From Glomus cerebriforme (Eukaryota; Glomeromycota; Glomeromycetes; Glomerales; Glomeraceae): a stretch of DNA of 10,709 nt. The position numbers were made by a program, and so were the translations under genes. The stretch spans positions 1 through 10,709 of the forward strand of contig QKYT01001007.1 in assembly GCA_003550305.1 (NCBI GenBank), written 5' to 3'. Position 1 is the stretch's first letter. Every line of letters starts with the position of its first letter. Shown one piece after another: positions 1 through 8,619 of the stretch. Under the pieces are notes generated by a model, which searched no databases, was not told the origin of the DNA, and saw only the letters and a list, made by a program, of their open reading frames with translations.

Positions 1-859
1 GAAATACTTCATACTAAATAAATTCCTGATGCATGTAACAGTTAAAAACATAATAGGAACCGTAGGCCAATTTTTTTTTAATAGTCCTAAATTTTTCTAT
101 AATTCCCTATTAAAAGTAAATTATTAGATTCAATAACTGCTTTGAATTAAGAAGCTATTTATTTTGTAAATAACTTACCTAAAATTACCATAATTTAGAA
201 TACAATAGATTTCATCAATCACAAAATGCACTTTTGCTTTGTTATAAATATTAATAATAAAATTTTGAAATTCCTTATTCAAATAAAGTTTCTCAGAAGT
301 AATAAATAATATTTTTGTAAACCCAAGGGCAATTTTTTCAAATATTTTCTCTTGTTCACTTCTATCTTGTATTGTATTTGTATAAATTGAAGCACATGGT
401 ATACCAAGTTGTATTAATTCTTACTATTAAAATTAATGAAATGTAATTATGTTTAGTAATTATTCAATAATTTGCAATCAATAAATAATTACTTACTTTT
501 TGATCTTCCATCAAAGCTTTTAATGGACTAATAACTATTGTTATTCCTTCAAAAATTAGTGTATAAATTACATAACATAATGTTTTTCCTCCTTCTGTTT
601 TGATTGATACAAGTGTATCTTTGTCATTTAAATATGCCTCTATAGCTTCAAGTTGTCTTTTATGCAAGCATTCCTACCAACCTGCTAAAATATAAAAAGA
701 GCATAAAGAATATAGACTAGAAACAGTTTTCTTTCGAAATGCAGAACATCCTTGATACTTAATAATTGCATCAAAATCTGGTATTAATTTTACAAAGGAA
801 GGATAAAATAAATTTGTACGTATTCTTTCTTCTGCTTTATATTTGTAAGGAATCAGTTT
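1..859 (-). pseudogene. RecQ-type DNA helicase module, C-terminal part of a transposase-helicase fusion; broken and cut by the window edge
   Basis: The intact protein would be an ATP-dependent SF2 DNA helicase. Exons are 497-859, 179-423 and 1-106, with introns 424-496 (73 nt, GTAAGT...TAG) and 107-178 (72 nt, GTAAGT...TAG); both join in phase. Motifs in order: a Q-motif-like segment KRQLEAI near 640-660, motif I IKTEGGKT (581-604), motif Ia VISPLKALMEDQ (about 500-540), motif Ib FITSEKL, motif II VIDEIYCI (DEIY at 205-216) and motif III FLTVTC (about 30-50). Compared with family norms, motif I has Glu where the first Gly belongs, DEAH is DEIY and TAT is TVT. In-frame stops are TAG at 674-676, TAA at 421-423 and TAG in the last exon. 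There is no Met start here: the frame runs upstream into the transposase through the 860-926 intron, so it reads as one polypeptide. The RecA2, zinc-binding and winged-helix domains would lie beyond position 1. The helicase identity is secure; function is almost certainly lost. Confidence 0.85.
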
Positions 860-924
860 CTATATGTAAAAACTTATTTATTAAAAAATAGATAAACATT
901 GCATTTTAAATAGATTTTTAGCCA

Positions 925-926
925 AT
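925..926 (-). other. Damaged 5' splice site between transposase and helicase exons
   Basis: The transposase exon ends ...DFSQ at 927. The helicase-side exon begins KLIPYKYK at 859 after a normal ATATAG acceptor. Both ends are phase 0 and the gap is 67 nt, matching the neighbouring introns. The donor dinucleotide reads AT (ATTGGC) instead of GT, which is one G-to-A change. The intron is inferred from length, phase and acceptor. Confidence 0.5.
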
Positions 927-3751
927 CTGGCTAAAATCAAACTCCTGCAGTTCTTGCCGATCATTAGCATAATTTGTGGCACATTCTTGATTTCATTTAT
1001 CTATAGTATTTTAATTATGATTCAATTGACTTTGATGTTCTTTGACTAACTTTCTAATATTATACTGATGAATTTATTCACTTTAGTAACTTCACACATG
1101 CTTTCCATTATACAAATTATACAATTAAGCCTTTCATTTATTGTCTATAATAGCTAATGCATGTCTTGCTTTATAAGAAGCCCAAAAATCAATTTTTTTA
1201 TCAACAAATTGTAAGATCTTTCAGTTAAAAACTTTATTATAGACTGTTTGATGATGAGTAACAAGACTTTGTTGTATAGGAAGTTTAAAAATCATCAGAA
1301 GCATTTGCCAAAATCCTTCAATCTTCATCTTTGTAAATGACTGTAATGTTGGAATTTGTAGTTGTAACTCTTCATTTTCCTTGTACCAACAAACTTCATT
1401 CCAGCAAAGATCATGATTATTAAGCAGATGTTGGATTAAACCTTCTACTTGAATGTAATGCAATTCTTCATTTGTTAGTGTATTTAGATCATTATTTTTT
1501 TTCACAAACCAGCAGCAAATATACATCCATTAAAATATCTCATTATATGTTGTTCAAAATTATGATAATACGCATATTATTTTTTCACTATTGCAAAATA
1601 AAAATAAATAAATTAATAATAATAATATTTAAACATGAATAAATTAATAACTAAAGTAAATAATAACAAACATAAGTTTTTTTTAATATTTTTACTTGCA
1701 TGTTTGAGGTCTGCATAAATTTCTGATACAATTGAAACATTAGTTAAGGTTTTGTTTGAATCTAAGTTCCTATTGATGCAAATTTCAAGTAAAAAGTCAG
1801 ATTTTTCTAATATTGGGATTATTTACTCCAAGAGTGCAATTAAGATTGCATGTTCTATCTGGTAGGAGCTTGCATCAAAATTGCCTTCATGTATTACAAT
1901 ACCAATACTCTTTTTCTACACTATATTTCCACCCATATCTAATCTATAATACTATCAACTGCACAGACTATGTAAAAGATTATTCTCCATAGGAAAGCTT
2001 CCATAATATTTCATATTCAAGAAATTTTTTGCTTAATATATTATAATAAAGATGGTTTATCAGTATGATACTTTTTCTTCAGAAATTCTATCTTTTTCTT
2101 TTTTAGTGATGACATGAGATTTTTCTACTACATAAAAAGCAACAACAGCTTTGTGTCCGTAATTTTATATAAATAAATAAATTAATTAAAATTAATAAAT
2201 AATCAAATAAATTTTGTTTTATAAATTTACTTTCAAGTTCTTCTAAATATATGAATTCACCACTAGACTGTTTAGTATTATGTAAATAAGATCATAAATA
2301 GTCAAATCCAATACTTAAAGCTTTTTTTTCTTTTGTAATAGTATGAGTTATAGTAGCATTTAATGCTTGTTTAGCTGATTCTTTAGCTTTTGATATAAGA
2401 GCGAAAAATATTTAAGATTGATATTGATGATAAAAACTTTTACAACTCTGAGTAGTAATATCCATAACTGCTAATGCAGTTTGTATAGTATAATGATTCA
2501 TTTTATCTGCTAAAGTTGATGTTACAACTAGATGTGAAAAATTAGTTTTCTTGGATTAATTTGAATATGAATCTATCATACCACATAGTTGACAATCTAC
2601 ATTAAATGTAACATTAAACCCAACACAAGATATATGATATGATTTATTTTAAATATCAGCATTATAATAATGATTACAAGATTGTGAAAGTACTAAAGAA
2701 AGGTATTGCTTTGTATTAACTAATATTGTTGATCCCAATTTTTTTTCAACTAAAATTTTATCTATTTCTTTTTTTATTTTTTCAGATTTTTCATTTAAAT
2801 CAACTTCATTATTCAAATTGGATTTCTCATTTTGGAGTTGATTAATTTTAGTTTTTAGTTATTTGATATTACAATTGGCATTATAGTATGTTGATTTATA
2901 TTTTTCATGCATTACTATAAGGGCTTGTGTAAATTTTGAAGAAAGATTCTTTTCATTTTTCTCTAATTTAATTCCATGAATAATTGATTCTTTCTCACAC
3001 TTTTCAAGTTCATAACTTTTTCATTTAAGACTATGAACTAAAGTTTCTTCTTTTGAATTTGGTAATGTAGAAGACTGAAAATTTGAATTCTGACAAGTAA
3101 AACAATTGGGACAAATTTTATAAACTGTATTTTGTAATCTTGTTACAATGGTATGTTCATTAAATTCTAAAACTGAAGCAAGTAAAATATTTTTTATATT
3201 GTTTTATCATTAAATAAAATCCTAGTGTTTTTCAACCTTAGACATTACAATTAGTAAATGTAAAATCTTTGCCAAATTCTTGCCAAAAATATTGCAAAAA
3301 ATTTCCATTTCTTTTAATAGAAAGTTTAAAGAAAAAACTACCCAAAGAAGTATATATAACATAATCTGATAATAATGAAATCCATGAACTTTCACCAAGA
3401 GTATTACTTTGCAAATGTATATAACCAACACTTATATTTTTTTGCTGAGTTATTTTAAGTTTATTATAGAAGTTTTTTGGTAGAATAAATTCTGATAGTT
3501 TTTTATATAGTGACAATACTTCAAATTTAAAAGAAAAGTCAACAACAAACCAGCTTCTATTTATTCTTTGATAACTTTGACATTTAGAAGGATTTTTTTT
3601 TACGATAAGATCATACCAATTACATGTCATATTGCTATATGTCAATGTATAGGATAAACTTGCTTGAAAACTTGTTTTTTCTAAACATGTTAATTGAATC
3701 AATATTTATATCCAGTTTTTGGAATCCCATGTGATTAACAAAATTTGCCAT
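927..3751 (-). pseudogene. Mutator-like DDE transposase module, N-terminal part of the same fusion gene; broken
   Basis: This relic of a DNA-transposon protein has exons 3237-3751, 2231-3172, 1672-2163 and 927-1587. Introns are 3173-3236, 2164-2230, 1588-1671 and 860-926, and all junctions are phase-compatible. The start is the ATG at 3749-3751 (MANFVNHMGFQKLD); the frame shifts by one base near an A-run at about 3680, then stays open for some 150 codons. Next come a Cys cluster (CPNCFTC, about 3090-3110), a Glu/Lys/Asn-rich probable coiled coil (about 2740-3060), a CxxC element (DCQLCG, about 2590), and the transposase core with LSIGFD (Asp at 2301-2303), EGNFDASS, an acidic block now reading INRNLDSNK (1751-1777), EIYADLKHASKN and VDKKIDFWASYKARHALAI. 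Internal stops (TAA, TGA) and a shift near 1500 break it. The Mutator-like assignment is from overall resemblance and motif order, not a search; another DDE superfamily is possible. Confidence 0.7.
2164..2165 (-). other. Damaged 3' splice site inside the transposase relic
   Basis: The donor GTAAAT (2225-2230) follows ...LEELE. The frame resumes as YGHKAVVAFYVVEK from 2163. Phase requires the intron to end at 2164, where the sequence is AA rather than AG. The inferred length is 67 nt, like the other introns. One G-to-A change would explain it. Confidence 0.45.
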
Positions 3752-4127
3752 TGCACATATATAAAAAATAATCAATATATACTATACCTTTAATAATATT
3801 TTATTTTAAAATTATATTACATTTTCAATAAATTAAGTTTAAAAATTATTTTTATAATAATTACAATTACAAAAAAAGATAAAAATATTTTATCTATACC
3901 CACCTATTTTTTTTGATTTTCTTTATCCATCATTTTTTACTTGCAGGTTCATCCTTTACTTGCTAACACCTTATCTATTCTTTATGAATAGAACAAAAGA
4001 GAAATTAATTTAGTTAAAAATTATTAAAAAAGAAAATATTTTGACAAACTCTTGCACAAAAAATTATTTCATACTTATTACTTATACTCTTAATTATATT
4101 TCTAAAATTTATAAAAACATTTGCTTT

Positions 4128-4320
4128 AAAATGAAAAAAAAATTAGCACCATTTTTTAAATAAATACTAAAATTCCTTTCTTATATTTACTAGAGATAGT
4201 TTTCAAAAGTGTATTTCTCTATAATAAATAAAAAAGATAGTTCTTACAAAATAAAATGAAAAAACCTNAGTATTNANTTTTTTTTTTAAACAAATGCTAA
4301 AATTTTCTTTTTATACTTAC
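4128..4320. repeat. Two-copy degenerate direct repeat, period about 130 bp, with ambiguous bases
   Basis: The first copy has AAAATGAAAAAA followed by TTTTTTAAATAAATACTAAAATTC and a TTATATTTAC end; the second has the same order with TTTTTTAAACAAATGCTAAAATTT and TTATACTTAC. The CTAAAATT core recurs 130 nt apart (about 4167 and 4297). The Ns at 4268, 4275 and 4277 all fall in the second copy beside a T-run, as expected where reads from two near-copies were hard to separate. Confidence 0.5.
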
Positions 4321-4880
4321 AAAATAATTCTAATATCTTTAATAAAAAAAATAGTTTCTATAAATAAAACAAAAATAATATTTAATACTATTTCTTTAAA
4401 TATTTAATGTGTTAAAAGATATTTAATAAAGTTTTTACATATATATTATTAAAAATTTTGCAAAATTATACTACAAAGATAATATTATATAACTATAATT
4501 CAAAACTGTATGAGTATTTTAAAAGAGAAATAAATTAAAAAAATTAAAGAGAACAATAAAGTTATAATAAATAAATAATTGACAATCTATTATTTAATGT
4601 GTTTAACTATTTTTAAACATGAGTCACATGACGTATGTTATGATTGAATACTGACAATTTGACATAATACTGAATGAATTTTTGATATGTTTAACCAATT
4701 AAATATTTCTAATATCTCTTATTATAACTTGCATATAAATTCTGTTATTTAATTTTTCAAATTGGGTGATGGATAACATATGGTTCATTCACCAGTGTTT
4801 TATACTAGTATTAAATAGAGTTTTAGAGTAGATTTTAATATTTACTAATCTCTTTTATAATATAATACTTCATCAAGAAA

Positions 4881-4905
4881 TAAAATAAAATAAAATAAAA
4901 ATAAC
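4881..4905. repeat. Short TAAAA microsatellite
   Basis: About four TAAAA units in a row followed by one imperfect unit. It lies in non-coding DNA with no sign of function. Confidence 0.7.
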
Positions 4906-5061
4906 AAATCCTTTACTATAATAATCTTATAATGAATTAAGATAAAAAACTGGAGGATTTATTAATCAAGAGCTGATGTAAGTTAATTTACAAATTCATA
5001 TTAATAAATTTAAAAATGAATTCATGATATAATAGGCAAAAAAAACTTTATAGTTAAATGT

Positions 5062-5490
5062 AATTTTTTGTTGATACTGCTTATTTTTTAAAGTTTAAAA
5101 GGTAATTAATTCTGATTTTAACAAAAATTCTCAAAAATTTTTGTTGATACTGCTTAAATTTTATGGTTAATTAATTAAGATTCTGATTTTAACAAAAATT
5201 CTTAAGGATTTTTATTGATACAGCAAATTCTCGAGAATTTTTGTTGATACTACTTAAATTTTAAAGTTTAAAGGGCAGTTAATAAATTGAGATTTTGATT
5301 TTAACAAAAATTTTTGAGGTACTGCTTATTTTTAAAGTTTAAAGAATAATTAATTCTGATTTTAAAAAAATTTCTTAAGAATTTTTTTTGATACTGCTTA
5401 TTTTTTAAAGTTTAAAGTATGATTAATTCTTATTTCAAGAAAAATTCTCAAGGATTTTCTTGATACTGCTCATTTTGTAAGTTCAAAGGA
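5062..5490. repeat. Degenerate minisatellite, period about 72 bp, each unit with a near-palindrome
   Basis: The landmark GATACTGC or a close variant begins at 5073, 5146, 5217, 5246, 5318 (changed to GGTACTGC), 5390 and 5462. Spacings are 73, 71, 29, 72, 72 and 72, so this is a tandem array with one truncated unit. Most units read: GATACTGCTTA, a T-run, AAAGTTTAAA, TTAATTCTGATTTTAA, then an inverted repeat of the form AACAAAAATTCT...AGAATTTTTGTT that abuts the next GATACTGC. The short unit at about 5225-5240 has the cleanest palindrome, with AAATTCTCGAGAATTT at its core, and carries one of the few CG dinucleotides in the window. No gene overlaps the array. Confidence 0.85.
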
Positions 5491-5621
5491 CGAATAATAA
5501 TTAAGATTCCAATTTAAGAATTAATACTATATATTATATTTGCAATTTGATTTTAAATACAAAAATAGTAAAAAAATTTTATATTTTCAGAAATAATTAA
5601 TTTAATGCAAAAATAAGAATT

Positions 5622-5846
5622 TTATTTATTTAATTTATAAATTTTATCTAAATTTGATTTTCTTTCTTCTTTCGTTGAAGCCTTAAAATCTTCATAAAAT
5701 TGATGACCTTCTTCATATAAAACCAGTTTGCCAGATTTCACTAATTTAACCACCTTTTAAAATTGATCATGCCTATTTTTTTTACTGAAAAAAATAGGTT
5801 CAAGCTCTGAAAATACATCTAAAATGTTATAATTATCTGAAGCCAT
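5622..5846 (-). pseudogene. Small hypothetical ORF with one premature stop
   Basis: From an ATG at 5844-5846 the frame reads MASDNYNILDVFSELEPIFF, then SKKNRHDQF, a TAA at 5757-5759, then KVVKLVKSGKLVLYEEGHQF and on to KIYKLNK and a TAA at 5622-5624, 74 codons in all. The residues on both sides of the internal stop form one coherent charged, helix-like sequence, so the stop looks secondary; CAA to TAA would explain it. The same frame is open upstream for about 18 more codons (AYILTLLNKAIRIQKLLK), so the ATG may not be the true start and the piece may be a 3' exon of a longer gene. It sits 63 nt downstream of the low-complexity relic on the same strand. I do not recognise the family. Confidence 0.45.
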
Positions 5847-5909
5847 TTTCAATAATTTTTGAATCCTTATTGCTTTATTTAATAATGTTAAAATGTAGGC
5901 ATTTTTTAT

Positions 5910-7092
5910 TCATAAGGATGCTTTTGATGATGATTTTGATGATCTTACGATCATCTTGATCACTTAGGATTTAATTTTCTATCCTTTTTTTCATTCTTTA
6001 TATATATTGCAAAAGAACTCAAATTTTTCATAATAATTTAATAATAATATATAATAGTGAAATTATTATCATCTTATAATTTTGGTAATAATTTGATCTT
6101 TAAGTAATAAATCATAAATACAGATTATTATATTTGTTAATATAATATAAGTAGACTTTCTTTTAATTTCAAATTCTTTTAAGGACAATGAAAACAATGA
6201 ACCTGAATTACCAAAAAGCATCATAACATCCTGATTTATTAAAAAATCATCTTGATTTATTATAATATGATTATTATGAACATTATAAACTTTAAGACTA
6301 TTTTTTATTTTTTGATTATTGTTTTTACCTTTTATTACATCGACTTCTTCTTTTTCATTTAATATAAAGTTTAGTGATAATTTTTGAGAATAGTTTTTAT
6401 TATAATAATTTATAATTACAAATATATCCTTATTATCTGAAAATTCATCCCTATCTTTAATTCTCATCAAATGATTAGTAAGTATATCTCTATATTGTTG
6501 TTTTGATATATTATTAGGATTGTATGTTGGAAGGGAATGGGAACTTTATGCATATTATTAAGAACTATGTTTAAGTTATTTCTCATATTGATGATATCAT
6601 CTGGTATTTGCTCACCCTTTTTTATTTCTACAGCTTTCTCCTTATTCTTACCTTTACTCTCGCTCATTTTCTTAATCTCGCTCTCTTTCTCAATCTCACT
6701 CACTTCAACCTTACTCACTTCAACCTCACTCTCTTCCTCATTTTCTTTAGCCTTATCCATAATTACATTATTGTCATCATCATCATTTTTTCAAATTTTT
6801 TTTTGTTGTTTAGGTTTTTATCATTGACGTGATTATTTTCATTGTTATAATTGTCTTTTCTTAGATTTCTCATCTTTACTCTTTTTCTTATTATCATTGT
6901 TAAAGTTATATTTGTAATTATCATATATTCTGAATTAGAATGAGACTCATTTATGTCATTAAAATTATCACCTTTATCATTGAATATTTTATATATGTTT
7001 TCATTGATAAGTTCTATTTTTATAACATTTGAATCATCAATTATCACTTTCTTATACCTGCATTCTTTCATCATCTTTTTTGTTTTTAGCAT
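5910..7092 (-). pseudogene. Low-complexity Asn/Lys/Glu/Ser-rich protein relic, broken by one-base shifts
   Basis: The start is the ATG at 7090-7092 (MLKTKKMMKECRYKK). The frame runs through an acidic and Asn-rich N-terminus, shifts by one base in an A-run near 6790-6800 to continue as NDDDDNNVIMDKAKENEEES, and passes a Glu/Ser/Lys repeat (SEVEVSKVEVSEIEKESEI, about 6665-6730), a likely coiled coil or charged linker. It shifts again near 6530 (MHKVPIPF into TYNPNNISKQQYRDILTNHL), continues as a better-structured region with LNEKEEVDV and a hydrophobic stretch (YIILTNIIICIYDLLL, about 6095-6150), then meets stops. A Ser/Lys tail (VRSSKSSSKASL) ends at TGA 5910-5912. The shifts lie at or near homopolymers, so some could be assembly errors. 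A better N/K/D-rich frame also exists briefly near 6860-6930. I do not recognise the family and propose no function. Confidence 0.55.
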
Positions 7093-7519
7093 AAATAATA
7101 ATATTTTTACATATATATATAATTAATTATTTGATTATATATATCATACAAATAAATAAAATATAAAATTAATAAATATCATTTCTTTTAGAACTCAAAA
7201 TTTTTTCTGTTGTAGCACTTGTTTTTGAGAAAACTATTTCAAATAAAAAAGTTTTTTTTGTAGATATTTTTTAAATTAATCAATGAATAGATTAATCTAT
7301 TAAGCAAAAATTTAATTTTTATGAAAGTGATTAAAGAGTAATACTTGATGATGAGATCCAAAGTATATATAAAATCATATTGATTAGTTTTTTGGGAATG
7401 GATGTTACCAAAATATTTCATGTATATATATTACATAAAAATATCATAAAGTTGATATATTTATTTGTGAAAACTCAACTCATTTAGTATTATTTAACTT
7501 TAGTATCAGTATCCAAGAC
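7093..7519. other. AT-rich spacer between the minus-strand low-complexity relic and the plus-strand relic
   Basis: The spacer is rich in TATATA strings (7112-7150, 7425-7460) and A/T runs. A 60-codon open frame on the minus strand (7239-7421) is hydrophobic and rich in Ile, Leu, Tyr and Lys, as chance frames in such DNA tend to be, and I do not count it as a gene. The spacer separates divergently read sequences, so promoters for both could lie here, but nothing specific stands out. Confidence 0.5.
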
Positions 7520-7747
7520 ATGTCTAAGATTATTGGATAATATACTGATAATACTGATATTGTAAAGAACGCATCCATAATTATTAACAGTTACCTTCGT
7601 AAGAATGAGTTTGTTGTATTTGATTTCAATAGGCCAGAGGATGATCCTTTTGCAATTTGGCAAAGATTTGACACTCTATTGAATTTGCAGAAAAAGATAA
7701 AGATTAAGTAGAAGCGTAATGAAAAAAGTGCCTTATCTAGTGACTAG
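7520..7747 (+). pseudogene. Short hypothetical gene relic, the only plus-strand gene in the window
   Basis: From the ATG at 7520-7522 the frame reads MSKIIG, TAA (7538-7540), YTDNTDIVKNASIIINSYLR, KNEFVVFDFNRPEDDPFAIW, QRFDTLLNLQKKIKIK, TAG (7709-7711), KRNEKSALSSD, TAG (7745-7747). The sequence between the stops is clearly protein-like, with mixed charged and aromatic residues unlike the surrounding AT-rich translation. Both internal stops could come from CAA or CAG by a C-to-T change. The ATG sits inside a 10-bp palindrome, AGACATGTCT. The 3' end overlaps the end of the minus-strand relic 7737-8252 by 11 bases. The true end may be further on, since the frame contains more isolated stops after 7747. 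I do not recognise the family. Confidence 0.5.
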
Positions 7748-8252
7748 AATCTGATTTTATAGATACGATAATTTTTTTCACCTTTTGTATCTGCATCTTT
7801 AGATCCTTAATTTCACTTCACATTTTCATATTTGCATTAATATGCTCTTTTTTATATCTTATATGAATTTCTTAAAAGTTCTTTTATTATAATCAAGTAG
7901 GTGTTAGAATAATATTTTAAGCTTATTTATAACCTGGTAATTATTTTCTTTCTTATGATCATAAGTGATATTATCAGTTTGAAATCCATTATCTATAATA
8001 TATATAGTTAATATTTCTTTAAATGATAATAATATCATTCTGGCCAATTTTAGGTTTGTTTTTGGTATATTAATCTTTTCTGATATCTATTAACTTTATA
8101 TTTTAAAAATGATTCTATAATTGAATTAATTTCACTAGCTTCTTTTCAGATATTGGATTATGTTTTCATAATATAAGACATATCCATGTCTCATTTATTA
8201 GGAAAGTTGGTAATTTTGCTAATAAGTTAGAATATACCTGATTAAATGCCAT
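7737..8252 (-). pseudogene. Coiled-coil-ending hypothetical protein relic
   Basis: From the ATG at 8250-8252 the frame reads MAFNQVYSNLLAKLPTFLIN, ETWICLIL, a TGA, KHNPISEKKLVKLIQL, then TAG and two TAA before KNKPKIGQNDIIII. It shifts by about 8000 to read DNGFQTDNITYDHKKENNYQ and VINKLKILF-stop-HLLDYNKRTF. A second shift in an A-run near 7850 leads to KKEHINANMKM-stop-SEIKDLKMQIQKVKK and TAG at 7737-7739. The length, about 170 codons, suggests a small complete protein. The C-terminus has heptad-like spacing of Ile and Leu (SEIKDLKMQIQKVKKI), a probable coiled coil. Most stops fall where Gln, Arg or Trp would fit. It runs tail-to-tail with the plus-strand relic. Family not recognised. Confidence 0.5.
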
Positions 8253-8264
8253 TATATATTTATA

Positions 8265-8387
8265 TATAGTAAAAAAAATTGGAATTTCATGAAATTTCAA
8301 AAAATTAACCATCAGGATCAGCTTTATTATCAAATTGAATGTTTTATTTTATTAGTAAATTACTATGTCAGTACTATAGCATTACTC
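8265..8387 (-). pseudogene. Fragment of an unidentified coding exon
   Basis: After an acceptor-like TTTCTAG (8388-8394) the minus strand reads VML-stop-Y-stop-HSNLLIK-stop-NIQFDNKADPDG-stop-FFEIS-stop-NSNFF. The segments IQFDNKADPDG and FFEIS look protein-like, and Gln or Trp would fit each stop. It lies just upstream of the MAFNQ relic on the same strand and could be its 5' exon or a separate gene piece. The evidence is thin because the open segments are short. Confidence 0.25.
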
Positions 8388-8619
8388 CTAGAAATATAAA
8401 AAAAAATTACATATACATGATAATTTGTCATGCTGATCATTTTTGCTAAGAAAAATTTTGATACAAATTTATACTCATACTACTTGCATAATATCTACAA
8501 ATTAAAAAGATAAAGCCTCAATGTGAAAAGGTTTTTTTTTATTAATTTTAAAGTACTAAACTACAAGAATCAAGCTCACACAAATTATAATACCAATTGC
8601 TTTTATTTAGATTTATCAT
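8388..8619. other. AT-rich spacer
   Basis: No coherent frame or repeat is visible. It separates the 3' end of the seven-exon relic from the fragment at 8265-8387. Confidence 0.5.

Larger units (their letters stand above)
3752..5061. other. AT-rich non-coding stretch
   Basis: No sustained reading frame is visible on either strand. The region holds long A and T runs, a two-copy ~130-bp repeat (separate entry), a TAAAA microsatellite (separate entry) and three ambiguous bases at 4268, 4275 and 4277. The promoter side of the transposase-helicase gene lies at its left end: a TATATA-containing stretch occurs about 10 to 20 nt upstream of the ATG at 3749-3751, but so many TATA-like strings occur here that it cannot be called a promoter. 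I looked for a transposon terminal inverted repeat and did not find one; the partner end would be outside the window. Confidence 0.6.

Noticed and set aside
3222..3431. Minus-strand open frame of 69 codons overlapping the N-terminal transposase module
   Set aside because: It is a shadow of the longer, phase-consistent frame in the same exon and has a composition typical of an out-of-frame AT-rich reading.
4765..4793. Imperfect inverted repeat GGTGATGG...GGTTCATTCACC, considered as a tRNA remnant or transposon end
   Set aside because: Only five outer base pairs match, with no cloverleaf arms or target duplication.
6537..6832. Two plus-strand open frames rich in Ser, Leu and Phe, with LTHFNLTHFNLT repeats
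   Set aside because: They are antisense shadows of the Glu/Ser/Lys repeat on the minus strand, which reads as the charged protein segment.
7239..7421. Minus-strand 60-codon open frame
   Set aside because: Hydrophobic, low-complexity translation of AT-rich spacer with no supporting neighbour, intron or conserved motif.
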